Made by a program: the position numbers and the translations under genes. Shown piece by piece: positions 38,505 to 46,786 of a stretch of 64,000 nt of DNA. Under the pieces are notes generated by a model. The model did not search any database and was not told the DNA's origin. It saw nothing but the letters and a program-made list of their open reading frames with translations. Origin of the DNA: Devosia sp. RR2S18 (GTDB taxonomy: Bacteria; Pseudomonadota; Alphaproteobacteria; Rhizobiales; Devosiaceae); NCBI RefSeq assembly GCF_030177755.1, contig NZ_CP126539.1, positions 1,760,001-1,824,000 of the forward strand. The letters run 5' to 3'. How positions within the stretch are numbered: the first letter of the stretch is position 1; the number at the start of each line of letters is the position of its first letter.

Positions 38505-38858
38505 TTATTCGACCGCTTCTGGTGCCCGCGCTTCTACCGCCCGAACCCGCCGCCAGTCGAGCCCAGAGAACAGCGCCTCGAACTGCGCGTGGCTCAACGT
38601 CATCAGGCCGTCCTTCACCGCAGGCCAGCTGAAGTTGTGCTCTTCGAGGCGCTTGTAGGCCATGACGAGACCCGTGCCATCCCAGTAGAGCAACTTCAGC
38701 CGATCGCTTTTGCGAGCACGGAACACGAAGACCGTGCCGGTGAACGGGTCCTCGTGCAACACGTTCTTGACCAGCGCAGCCAGGCTGTCGTGACCTTTGC
38801 GGAAGTCGATCGGCTTGGTGGCTACCATGATCCGCACCCGGTTCGAGGGGAAGATCAT
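38505..38858 (-). CDS. tnpB: IS66 accessory protein TnpB
   Basis: The 117-residue protein contains RIMVATKPIDFRKGHDSLAAL, quoted in part, FTGTVFVFRARKSDRLKLLYWDGTGL in part, and the KRLEEHNFSWP ending typical of IS66 Orf2/TnpB. It is required for transposition, though its molecular role is unclear. It overlaps tnpA by 4 bases. Confidence 0.94.
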   Translation of the reverse strand: MIFPSNRVRIMVATKPIDFRKGHDSLAALVKNVLHEDPFTGTVFVFRARKSDRLKLLYWDGTGLVMAYKRLEEHNFSWPAVKDGLMTLSHAQFEALFSGLDWRRVRAVEARAPEAVE

Positions 38859-39247
38859 GTGATCGCCGTCAGTGCACGAACGACCGAAGCAATCCGGCGC
38901 GCGGAGGCACCTGGCTCCAGCCGGATGACCACCGATCCCAGCACGATCTCCGGCCCGACCGCCGCCACTGGTTCCGCCGCCGTTACATCCTCAACGACTG
39001 GAGCGACCATCAACGTCGCGAACTCCATCTGGTCCTTTGGCGCCGGTAGCACCAGCTTCCCGTTTCTAGCCATCGTCCGCCACGAGGAGACATGGTTGGC
39101 CTTCAGACCATGCCGCAGCGCGACCTCGCCCACCGTGGTCCCAGGTCGAAGTGTCTCGGCGACAATCCGAGCCTTCTCATCATCGGGCCATTGCCGGTTG
39201 CGGCGGCGCCTACCGCCACTTGTGAGAAACTCCAATGGAGCGTCCAT
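38855..39247 (-). CDS. tnpA: IS66 accessory protein TnpA
   Basis: The 130-residue protein has a helix-turn-helix region near residues 15-50 (RRRNRQWPDDEKARIV, VGEVALRHGLKANHVSSW) as in the IS3/IS911-type TnpA domain found in IS66 Orf1. GGAGG lies 5 bases before the ATG. It is the first gene of the element and overlaps tnpB. Confidence 0.92.
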   Translation of the reverse strand: MDAPLEFLTSGGRRRRNRQWPDDEKARIVAETLRPGTTVGEVALRHGLKANHVSSWRTMARNGKLVLPAPKDQMEFATLMVAPVVEDVTAAEPVAAVGPEIVLGSVVIRLEPGASARRIASVVRALTAIT

Positions 39248-39331
39248 GGAGAACCTCCCGCACCAACTTCAATCCGTGCGGAATCTCATGGCTGACAAAA
39301 GAACGGAAGGTGGGGCGGGAACACCGCTTAC

Positions 39332-39339
39332 CCTACATG
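39332..39339. repeat. Right target-site duplication of the IS66 element
   Basis: CCTACATG directly follows the right inverted repeat and matches the copy at 36687-36694. Its ATG could serve as a start for the downstream fragment, but no ribosome binding site precedes it. Confidence 0.9.
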
Positions 39340-40251
39340 CTGGAAAACCGCGAGACTATGTTGCAGCTCTTTCCTGAGCTGTTTCAGCAGGTCAAAGTGC
39401 ACCAGGTTGAGAATTATCCCCAATTGCTTCGGCAGTCGCTCGCTGCCGTAGCCCCGTCCGACAGAGAGGCCGAACGGCCTACCATCGCCGTCCTTACGCC
39501 CGGCATTCACAACTCCGCCTACTTCGAACATGCGTTCCTGGCCGATCAGATGGGCGTGGAACTGGTGGAAGGGAGTGACCTTAAGGTGGCTGATGGGCGT
39601 ATCGCCATGCGCACCACTCAAGGCTACCGACCCATCGACGTTCTTTATCGCCGGGTGGATGACGCGTTCCTTGATCCACTGATGTTCCAACCAGATTCGG
39701 CGCTCGGCATCGCCGGCATCATGGATGTCTATCGAGCCGGCCGCATCACGATCGCCAATGCTCCTGGCACCGGCATCGCCGATGACAAGGCGATCTATTC
39801 CTACATGCCCGAGATCATCGAGTTCTACACGGGGCGTCGGGCTATTCTCGAGAACGTCCCCACCTATAGGTGCGCCGAGGAGGACAGCCTCAAATACGTG
39901 CTGGAGCATCTAGATGAATTGGTCGTCAAGGAGGTGCACGGTTCGGGCGGCTATGGCATGCTGGTCGGACCAGCGGCATCGCGTCAGGAGTTGGCGTCGT
40001 TCTCGGACAAGCTGCGAGCACGACCCGGAAACTACATCGCCCAGCCCACACTCGCCCTGTCGACCTCGCCGATCCTGACGAATGCCGGTCTGGCGCCGCG
40101 GCATGTGGACCTGAGGCCCTTCGTGCTCGTTTCTGATCGGATACGCATCACTCCGGGAGGATTGACCCGGGTGGCTCTAACCGAGGGGTCGCTGGTTGTA
40201 AACTCCAGCCAAGGCGGGGGCACCAAAGACACGTGGGTTTTGGATGACTAG
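39340..40251 (+). pseudogene. Circularly permuted ATP-grasp protein, 3' fragment
   Basis: The fragment continues in frame from the 5' half (VSYM joined to LENRETM). It carries TPGIHNSAYFEHAFLADQMG, GRIAMRTTQGYRPIDVLYRR, VDDAFLDPLMF and VVKEVHGSGGYGMLVGP, the nucleotide-binding half, then RPFVLVSDRIRITPGGLTRV. No frameshift or stop is seen in its 303 codons. It may be made from a restart near 39337, but without the N-terminal half it should not be active as an ATP-grasp ligase (inference). Confidence 0.85.
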
Positions 40252-40273
40252 GAGCGGGGGGAAGCGCTAGCAC

Positions 40274-41215
40274 ATGCTGTTGGGAAGAACTGCAAGCGGC
40301 CTCTTCTGGATGCACCGGTATATCGAACGTGCCGAGAACATGGCGCGCATAGTCGACGCTGGATTGCGCATGGCACTGACCCGCACATCCAATGCGTCGG
40401 AAGAGTGGTCTTCTGTAGTCCTTTCTGCTGGATGCATGGAGACGTTTTGCAACAAGCACAGTCACTTCTCGGCAGCTAACGTCTCCGATTTCCTGCTTCG
40501 TGATCCGGACAATGCCTCGAGCGTCATATCGTGTATGGAAGCCGCGCGCTTCAATGCTCGCATGGTGAGAACCGCGCTGACGAGGGATGCCTGGGAGGCT
40601 GTGAACGAGGCCTGGATGGCCCTCAAGAGCTCGCTATGCGCGCCTGTACCCGAGAGCGAGTTGCCGCCGCTGCTCGATCATATCAAGCGCGAAACCTCGT
40701 TGATCCGAGGCGCCTTCCACGGCACCATGCTGCGCAACGAGATCTTCAACTTCTCCCGGATTGGCACATTTATCGAACGCGCGGACAACACGTCCCGTAT
40801 CCTCGACGTCAAGTACTACGTTCTGCTGCCGGCGATGTCCTATGTCGGCGGCACGATGGATAACCATCAATGGGAATCCATCCTGCGCTCCGTCTCCGCC
40901 CACCGTTCGTATCGGTGGGTTTACGACACGCAGTACAGTCCTACCCATATCGCCGAGTATCTCATCCTCAATGGTCGAATGCCGCGATCGCTACACTTCT
41001 GCTATCGCAATATCGTAGAAAATCTGAACTATCTGGCGGAAGATTACGAACTTCGGCTGTCCTGCCACGACATAGCTGCCAAGACGCTCACCTCGCTGCG
41101 CGGCAAGCATATTGAAGCTGTCTTCGATTCCGGGCTGCACGAATTCCTCACCGACTTCATCTATCAAAACAACAGGCTCGGTGCTGATATTGCACGCGCC
41201 TACAACTTCGATTGA
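40274..41215 (+). CDS. Alpha-E domain protein (Anbu cluster)
   Basis: The 313-residue all-helical protein begins LLGRTASGLFWMHRYIERAENMARIVDAG, of which the diagnostic part is WMHRYIERAENMAR, and repeats the theme at RIGTFIERADNTSRILDVKYY. This is the alpha-E (DUF403) family, which constantly accompanies COG2308 ATP-grasp and transglutaminase genes. No biochemical role is proven. It lies 22 bases after the split ATP-grasp gene and is intact. Confidence 0.93.
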   Translation: MLLGRTASGLFWMHRYIERAENMARIVDAGLRMALTRTSNASEEWSSVVLSAGCMETFCNKHSHFSAANVSDFLLRDPDNASSVISCMEAARFNARMVRTALTRDAWEAVNEAWMALKSSLCAPVPESELPPLLDHIKRETSLIRGAFHGTMLRNEIFNFSRIGTFIERADNTSRILDVKYYVLLPAMSYVGGTMDNHQWESILRSVSAHRSYRWVYDTQYSPTHIAEYLILNGRMPRSLHFCYRNIVENLNYLAEDYELRLSCHDIAAKTLTSLRGKHIEAVFDSGLHEFLTDFIYQNNRLGADIARAYNFD

Positions 41216-41222
41216 TCGCCCC

Positions 41223-42020
41223 GTGCTGCTTTCCATCAGTCACACCTCGACCTACCGCTACGATCAGCCTGTGGACTATGCCGTGCAGAGGCTGCGGCTT
41301 TGGCCGCGGAGTTCGTCCGTCCAGACTGTCCTGGACTGGAAGCTTGATATCGTGGGTGCTTCCTCGGAGCTCTCTTATGACGATGCCTTCGCCAATCGGA
41401 CCGAACTACTTCGGTCGCAGCCGCACACCTCCGAGATCGTCATTCAGGCGATTGGGCAAGTTGAAACCAACGATACTGCCGGCGTTTTTGGAACCGGACT
41501 GGGCGTTGCACCCCTGTGGGTCTGCCTACGGCAGACGACGCTGACGGCCCCGGGAGAAGCGGTAAGAGATCTTGCCGGACCCCTGGCGAGTATGACCAGC
41601 CGGCTCGACCTGCTGCATATACTATCTGCGGAGATCACCAAGCGGGTCGCATACATTCCCGATAGTACCGACGTCACGACCCCAGCGGAAGTCGCGTTGG
41701 CTAGCGGCAGGGGCGTATGCCAGGATCATGCTCATGTCTTCATCGCAGCGGCGCGCCACTTGGGAGTGCCTGCCCGCTACGTCTCGGGGTATCTGCTCAT
41801 GGAGGGCAGGACCGAACAGACCGCCACCCATGCCTGGGCCGAGGGCTATGTCGAGGATCTGGGCTGGGTAGGCTTTGATGCGGCCAACGGGGTCGCGCCG
41901 GACGAAAAATATGTTCGGATCGCGTGCGGGCTGGACTACGGCCAGGCTGCGCCGATCACTGGATTACGTAGGGGGGCTTCGGTGGAGTCGCTTGCCGTAG
42001 CCCTCAATGTAGAGCAGTAA
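41223..42020 (+). CDS. Transglutaminase-like cysteine protease/amidase (Anbu cluster)
   Basis: The 265-residue protein has an N-terminal beta domain (LLSISHTSTYRYDQPVDYAV) and a papain-like transglutaminase core with Cys in GRGVCQDHAHVFI, His in ATHAWAEGY and Asp in VGFDAANG. It is predicted to cut or exchange amide bonds. The GTG at 41223 starts 7 bases after the alpha-E stop, and the family's conserved N-terminus begins there. It is the third gene of the cluster. Confidence 0.92.
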   Translation: MLLSISHTSTYRYDQPVDYAVQRLRLWPRSSSVQTVLDWKLDIVGASSELSYDDAFANRTELLRSQPHTSEIVIQAIGQVETNDTAGVFGTGLGVAPLWVCLRQTTLTAPGEAVRDLAGPLASMTSRLDLLHILSAEITKRVAYIPDSTDVTTPAEVALASGRGVCQDHAHVFIAAARHLGVPARYVSGYLLMEGRTEQTATHAWAEGYVEDLGWVGFDAANGVAPDEKYVRIACGLDYGQAAPITGLRRGASVESLAVALNVEQ

Positions 42021-42051
42021 GCGCTGCTCTCTGCTTTGTCTGGAAGATGTT

Positions 42052-42777
42052 ATGACCTACTGCGTCGGTTTGAAGACGGATTATGGGCTGGTCTTCATGT
42101 CCGACACCCGGACGAATGCTGGTCTCGACAATATCTCTACCTTCTCCAAAATGCGTACTTGGGAAGTGCCCGGCGAACGCGTCATCGTCCTCTTGTCAGC
42201 GGGCAATCTCGCGACCACCCAGGCAGTTACCAGCATCTTGGACGAACGCTCCAAGGCGCCTGACGAACGCCGTCCGACGCTTCTGGACACTCCCTCGATG
42301 TTCCAGACCGCGCGTCTGATCGGGAACGTGGTCAAAGAGGTCATCAGTGCTGCTGCCACTGCCGGTCAAACAGCTGATGCATTTGCGGCCTCCTTCATCC
42401 TTGGTGGTCAGATCAAGGGCGGCGAGCCGCGCCTCTTCTACATTTATCCAGAGGGCAACTTCATTGAGTCCTCTTCGGATACGCCCTTCTTCCAGGTTGG
42501 TGAGCACAAATATGGCAAGCCGATCCTGATCCGGGCTTACGACCCGGTGATGAGCTTTGAGGACGCCATCAAGCTCTTGCTTGTCTCGTTCGACTCCACC
42601 TTGAAATCCAATCTGTCCGTCGGCCTGCCGCTGGACCTCCAAGTATACGAGAGTGGAAGCCTGCAGCTTGGCCCCAGCAGAAGGTTCGAGCGGGATGATC
42701 CTTACTATCTCGCCATCTCGGAGGGATGGTCTGACGCATTGAAGGCGGCGTTCAACAGCCTACCACCGCTAAGCTAG
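42052..42777 (+). CDS. Anbu proteasome-like Ntn hydrolase
   Basis: The 241-residue protein begins MTYCVGLKT; Thr2 would be the exposed N-terminal nucleophile after Met removal, with Asp18 (SDTRTNAG) and Lys33 (FSKMRTW) completing the proteasome-type triad. It is the ancestral beta-subunit (Anbu) family, at the usual length. Anbu forms open helical or ring assemblies in published structures, and its natural substrate is unknown. TGGAAG precedes the ATG. It ends the cluster. Confidence 0.93.
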   Translation: MTYCVGLKTDYGLVFMSDTRTNAGLDNISTFSKMRTWEVPGERVIVLLSAGNLATTQAVTSILDERSKAPDERRPTLLDTPSMFQTARLIGNVVKEVISAAATAGQTADAFAASFILGGQIKGGEPRLFYIYPEGNFIESSSDTPFFQVGEHKYGKPILIRAYDPVMSFEDAIKLLLVSFDSTLKSNLSVGLPLDLQVYESGSLQLGPSRRFERDDPYYLAISEGWSDALKAAFNSLPPLS

Positions 42778-42860
42778 CGGGCTGAGTCGGAAATCCCGTA
42801 CTCGCCCAAGAGCCAGATACTTGACCTAAGCGCCTCTTCCGTGAGCAAAGCGCTAGGCGG

Positions 42861-42890
42861 TTGACCTAATTTGTAGGCACTCGGTTTCAT
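42861..42890 (+). promoter_or_regulatory. Possible promoter of the NMT1-type ABC operon
   Basis: TTGACC at 42861-42866 and TTTCAT at 42885-42890 are 18 bases apart. The same TTGACCTAA string occurs 40 bases upstream at 42821, so it may instead be a paired regulator site. Sequence resemblance only. Confidence 0.3.
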
Positions 42891-42972
42891 TGGCGTCTTC
42901 TTAGGCAGTTTTCAGTTGCATCGTGTTTTTTCATGGGGTTCTCTCTTGGGAAATAAACCTGGGGATCTCACC

Positions 42973-44007
42973 ATGCTCACCCGCAGACACTTCGCTGCTT
43001 CGATGGCGCTTGCCGCCGGCCTCAGCCTTAGTGGCATCGCTGCACTACCAGCTTTTGCTCAGACCGCCGTCAAACTCACGCTGGACTGGCGCTTCGAAGG
43101 GCCCGCTGCCGGCTTTCTGCTAGCGCAGGACCGGGGCTACTTTGCCGACGAAGGACTCGATGTCACCATCGACACGGGCAATGGGTCGGTGGAGGCTATT
43201 CCGCGTGTTGCTACCGGTGCCTACCAGTTTGGCTTTGGCGACATCAATTCGCTGATCAAGTTCCTCGACGAAGACCCGAGTCAGCCGGTCAAGGCCGTGA
43301 TGATGGTCTATGACAAGCCGGTGTTCGCCGTCGTCGGCCGCGAGTCATTGGGCATTACCGACGATCCAAAATCGCTCGAGGGTAAGAAACTCGGGGCGCC
43401 GCCACCTGACGGGGCCTTTGCTCAATGGCCGGCATTTGTCGAGGCTGCCGACATTGACACCTCCGGCATCACCCTTGAATCGATTGGATTCCCGGTCCGC
43501 GAGCCGATGCTCGCTTCCGGCGATGTCGATGGCGTATTCGGCTTTGCCTTCTCCGTCATCCTCAATCTTAAGGCCAATGGCGTGCCGGACGAGGATATCT
43601 CCACCATCCTTTTTGCCGATCATGGGCTTAATCTCTATGGCAATGCCATCCTGGTCAACGAAGCCTTCGCCGAAGAAAACCCAGAAGCGGTCACCGGCTT
43701 CCTCCGTGCGCTCGCCAAAGGCTTTGCCGATGCGGTGGCTGACCCTGTTGCCGGTGCAGAAGCTGTTTTGACGCGCAACGAGACGCTCAATCTTGAGACC
43801 GAGACCGAGCGGCTGGAAATGGCCAACGCCATGAACATCAAGACCCCTTATGTGGTCGAGAATGGTTTCGGCGGCATCGACGAAGCCCGCCTTGCCGCCT
43901 CCATTGACACTCTGAGAATCTCAATGGGACTGCAGGGAAACGTAGCTGCCGAGGACATCTTCGACGCCAGCTACTTGCCACCTGCTGAAGAGCGCATGCT
44001 GCCATAG
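42973..44007 (+). CDS. NMT1/THI5-like ABC transporter substrate-binding protein
   Basis: The 344-residue protein has a Tat-like signal (LTRRHFAASMALAAGLSLSG in part, ending AFA) and a type-II binding-protein fold opening with KLTLDWRFEGPAAGFLLAQD. This is the NMT1/SsuA/ThiY group, which binds pyrimidines, sulfonates, taurine or riboflavin-like ligands. The exact ligand cannot be told. It heads a binding protein-ATPase-permease operon. Confidence 0.9.
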   Translation: MLTRRHFAASMALAAGLSLSGIAALPAFAQTAVKLTLDWRFEGPAAGFLLAQDRGYFADEGLDVTIDTGNGSVEAIPRVATGAYQFGFGDINSLIKFLDEDPSQPVKAVMMVYDKPVFAVVGRESLGITDDPKSLEGKKLGAPPPDGAFAQWPAFVEAADIDTSGITLESIGFPVREPMLASGDVDGVFGFAFSVILNLKANGVPDEDISTILFADHGLNLYGNAILVNEAFAEENPEAVTGFLRALAKGFADAVADPVAGAEAVLTRNETLNLETETERLEMANAMNIKTPYVVENGFGGIDEARLAASIDTLRISMGLQGNVAAEDIFDASYLPPAEERMLP

Positions 44008-44066
44008 GCTCTGGCTCTATCTCGGTCCGGGCTGACTCGCCCGGACCAACTCTCTTGGAAACGACG

Positions 44067-44852
44067 ATGTCCCTAGTCTCGATTGAAAATGTCGACATGC
44101 GCTATGGCGGGCCTGACGGCACGCTGGCGGTCAGTGGCCTCAACATCAGGATCGAGCGGGGAGACTTCGTTGCTGTTGTCGGTCCTTCTGGATGCGGCAA
44201 GTCCACGCTGATGAAACTGGTGACGGGTCTGCACTTGCCGCAGAACGGCACAGTGATCGTCGCCGATGCTGAGGTGACCAAGCCCGTCTCCATTGTCGGC
44301 ATGGCTTTTCAGAACCCAACGATGCTGCCTTGGCGGACAACGCTGGAGAATATTCTTCTCCCCCTCGAAATTGTGGAGCGCCACCGCCATCGCTTCCGCC
44401 GGCACAAGAAGGAATATGTCGAAAAAGCCGAGGCGCTGCTGGATACAGTGGGCCTGCAAGGCTTCGGCAACAAGTTTCCCTGGCAGCTATCCGGTGGCAT
44501 GCAGCAGCGAGCTAATCTTTGCCGTGCGCTTATTCACGAACCTGAACTGCTCATGCTCGACGAACCCTTCGGTGCCCTGGACGCCTTCACGCGGGAGGAA
44601 CTCTGGTGCGTCATCCGGGATCTCCATGCCAGCCAGAATGTCACCATCGTCCTCGTCACTCACGATCTCCGGGAGAGCGTGTTTCTGGCGGATAAAGTGG
44701 TGGTCATGAGCGCTCGGCCGGGGAAGGTGCTCGCTGAGCATCCCGTAGCGTTCGAGCGGCCTCGTGACCTTTCCATCATGTATAGCGCTGGGTTTAACGA
44801 CATGGTGCAGGCGCTCCACGGCGAAATTGCCAACGCGCGGGTGGCGGCATGA
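44067..44852 (+). CDS. ABC transporter ATPase (SsuB/TauB type)
   Basis: The 261-residue ATPase has Walker A GPSGCGKST, a Q-loop at FQNPTMLPWRT, signature QLSGGMQQR, Walker B LLMLDEPFGALD and switch His in VTHDLRES. The PWRT Q-loop is typical of nitrate/sulfonate/taurine-type importers. The ATG at 44067 is used because the conserved region starts there. It overlaps the permease gene by 4 bases. Confidence 0.93.
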   Translation: MSLVSIENVDMRYGGPDGTLAVSGLNIRIERGDFVAVVGPSGCGKSTLMKLVTGLHLPQNGTVIVADAEVTKPVSIVGMAFQNPTMLPWRTTLENILLPLEIVERHRHRFRRHKKEYVEKAEALLDTVGLQGFGNKFPWQLSGGMQQRANLCRALIHEPELLMLDEPFGALDAFTREELWCVIRDLHASQNVTIVLVTHDLRESVFLADKVVVMSARPGKVLAEHPVAFERPRDLSIMYSAGFNDMVQALHGEIANARVAA

Positions 44853-45667
44853 GCATCGTCACGGAGAACACGGCTGTCGCCGCTACACCGCCTAGGCCTG
44901 GCTTCCGGATAAACTGGATCCGTCTGGCCCCCATTCTTTATACGATTGGATTGTTCGTCCTGTGGGAGCTGGGTGCACGGGCATCGGGCCTGCCGCATAC
45001 CATCCTGCCGGCACCCTCGAGGGTGTTCGAGGCCATCGTGCAGTACTGGTCGCCCATTTGGAAGAACTCGCTCCAGACGCTTTATACAACCACGGTTGGC
45101 TTCTTGATCGCCGTTGCCGCCGGATTAGGCATCGGGCTCTTCATCGGCTGGTCCAAGACCATCTATGCTGGACTCTACCCGATCATGATCGGCTTCAATG
45201 CCATTCCCAAGGTCGCGCTCGTGCCGATCCTCGTGATCTGGTTCGGCATTGGCACGGTGCCGGCTGTGCTGACGGCCTTCCTGATCTCGTTCTTTCCTAT
45301 CGTGGTCAATGTTGCCACCGGCTTGGCGACTATCGAGCCCGAGACGGAAGACGTGTTGCGGGCGCTCGGTGCCAAGAAGCTCGACATCATGCTCAAGGTC
45401 GGCGTGCCCCGTTCGATGCCGTATTTCTTCGGCTCTTTGAAGGTCGCCATCACCTTGGCCTTTGTTGGATCAGTCGTGAGCGAAACGGTCGCTTCCAACA
45501 GCGGCTTGGGCAACATGATGGCCTCGGCTCAATCCAACTTCAACGTGCCGCTCGTTTTTGCCGGCCTGTTGATGCTCGCTGTCGAGGGCATCGCCATGTA
45601 CGCGCTGATGGCCTGGATTGAGAAGCGCATGACCGGCTGGGCACATCGCTCGACAATGTCTAACTGA
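44849..45667 (+). CDS. ABC transporter permease (SsuC/TauC type)
   Basis: The 272-residue membrane protein has about six helices and the EAA loop EDVLRALGAKKLDIMLKVGVPRSMPYFF, of which RALGAKKLD is diagnostic. It pairs with the ATPase gene it overlaps (ATGA). No further gene belongs to this operon. Confidence 0.92.
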   Translation: MSIVTENTAVAATPPRPGFRINWIRLAPILYTIGLFVLWELGARASGLPHTILPAPSRVFEAIVQYWSPIWKNSLQTLYTTTVGFLIAVAAGLGIGLFIGWSKTIYAGLYPIMIGFNAIPKVALVPILVIWFGIGTVPAVLTAFLISFFPIVVNVATGLATIEPETEDVLRALGAKKLDIMLKVGVPRSMPYFFGSLKVAITLAFVGSVVSETVASNSGLGNMMASAQSNFNVPLVFAGLLMLAVEGIAMYALMAWIEKRMTGWAHRSTMSN

Positions 45668-45750
45668 TATCAGAAGGGTCAGGTCACCGAAGTCTCAGCA
45701 ATGTACCTCTGATCCGCGACTCGCGGATGACACCTAGCTGTCAGGGTGAT

Positions 45751-45773
45751 AAGTTGATGTTGATAATCAACTT
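45751..45773. promoter_or_regulatory. 23-bp palindrome upstream of the AraC gene (possible iron-regulator site)
   Basis: AAGTTGAT and ATCAACTT flank a 7-base centre, 12 bases before the AraC start codon. A 19-base window across it agrees with the classical Fur box at 13 positions by eye. The downstream siderophore receptor makes iron control plausible, but an AraC self-operator is also possible. Confidence 0.5.
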
Positions 45774-45784
45774 AGAAGTGCCCT

Positions 45785-46657
45785 GTGTTTCACCCAAACA
45801 TGCATTCGGTCGTCGAAGGGTTTTCGCCAAGCGGTGGACCGAGCTGGCGAAGCTGGAACGGCATGTTGGCCGATGTTTGGACTGTCCAAACGAGCCAGGG
45901 GGCGCAGGGGGAATATGTGTCGCCACATGCTCGCCTCTTCGTTGTACTTGAAGAAAGCGTCTCGGGCGCTATTTCCCTGAGCGCGCAGCAAAATCGCGCC
46001 GAAAAATCCATGGGGCAGGTGAGTTACATACCCGCTGGAATGCGAATCTGGTCCTTTGTGCCGGAGCGAGCGCATGTCCGTCACCTCGATCTGCACGTCA
46101 ACATGGGCCTGTTGCAGAACCGGTTCGGAGATGCGATCCCGGCCAACCGCCTGCAGCAGCCGAAACTCATGTTCGACAATGCCCGCATCTCAACCTTAGC
46201 CCGGCTGCTTGCGGAAGACGTGGTAGGAGTGGGACTGCATGATCTCTACGGCGAGAGCTTGGCCCAGGCGATCTGGGTTGAGCTTTTCGAGGTGGAGCGA
46301 AGTCAGCGTAAACGACAGGGACAGCTTTCGCCGCGGCGACTCCGCCTGGCGACGCAGTATCTGGAAAAACATTGCCTCGAACTCGTGCGCCTCGATGACG
46401 TAGCCGACCTTGCGGGCCTTTCAACGTCATATTTCTGCTCGGTCTTCAAGGCCTCGACCGGTATGACACCGCACCAGTGGCAGATGCAGGCGAGGCTGGC
46501 GCAGGTGAAACTGCTGCTGGAGGCTCGCAGGGCGAGTCTCAGCGAGATTGCCACTGCCTGTGGCTTTGCCGATCAGGCCCATATGACTCGCGTCTTCAAA
46601 CAATATGTCGGCGCCACACCGGCGGCCTGGGTGCGCAATCGATCGCAGACGAGTTGA
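45785..46657 (+). CDS. AraC-family transcriptional regulator
   Basis: The 290-residue protein has an N-terminal sensor-like region and a C-terminal double helix-turn-helix (about residues 185-285) with LDDVADLAGLSTSYFCSVFK and IATACGFADQAHMTRVFKQYVG. It precedes and likely regulates the siderophore receptor, a common pairing. The GTG at 45785 follows AGAAG; the ATG at 45800 is an alternative. Confidence 0.9.
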   Translation: MFHPNMHSVVEGFSPSGGPSWRSWNGMLADVWTVQTSQGAQGEYVSPHARLFVVLEESVSGAISLSAQQNRAEKSMGQVSYIPAGMRIWSFVPERAHVRHLDLHVNMGLLQNRFGDAIPANRLQQPKLMFDNARISTLARLLAEDVVGVGLHDLYGESLAQAIWVELFEVERSQRKRQGQLSPRRLRLATQYLEKHCLELVRLDDVADLAGLSTSYFCSVFKASTGMTPHQWQMQARLAQVKLLLEARRASLSEIATACGFADQAHMTRVFKQYVGATPAAWVRNRSQTS

Positions 46658-46786
46658 TCTCCGCCGTGAATTCCTTCAACCAACCGGAAGGACGAACAAT
46701 CCCGCGCGGTAAAGATGAGCTAACTCACCATAATTTCATCAAAGCTGCGGCACATTTGTGACGCAGCCGCTGCAGGATCTAGGTTC

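Larger units (their letters stand above)
36695..39331 (-). mobile_element. Complete IS66-family insertion sequence, 2637 bp
   Basis: The element is bounded by inverted repeats that are perfect for 13 bases (GTAAGCGGTGTTC at 36695-36707 and its complement at 39319-39331) and partly matched beyond. It carries tnpA, tnpB and tnpC on the minus strand, the standard IS66 order, and is flanked by an 8-bp duplication. All three genes are open, so it may be active. It interrupts a plus-strand ATP-grasp gene in opposite orientation. About 195 bases between tnpC and the left end hold no gene with a clear start. Confidence 0.93.
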
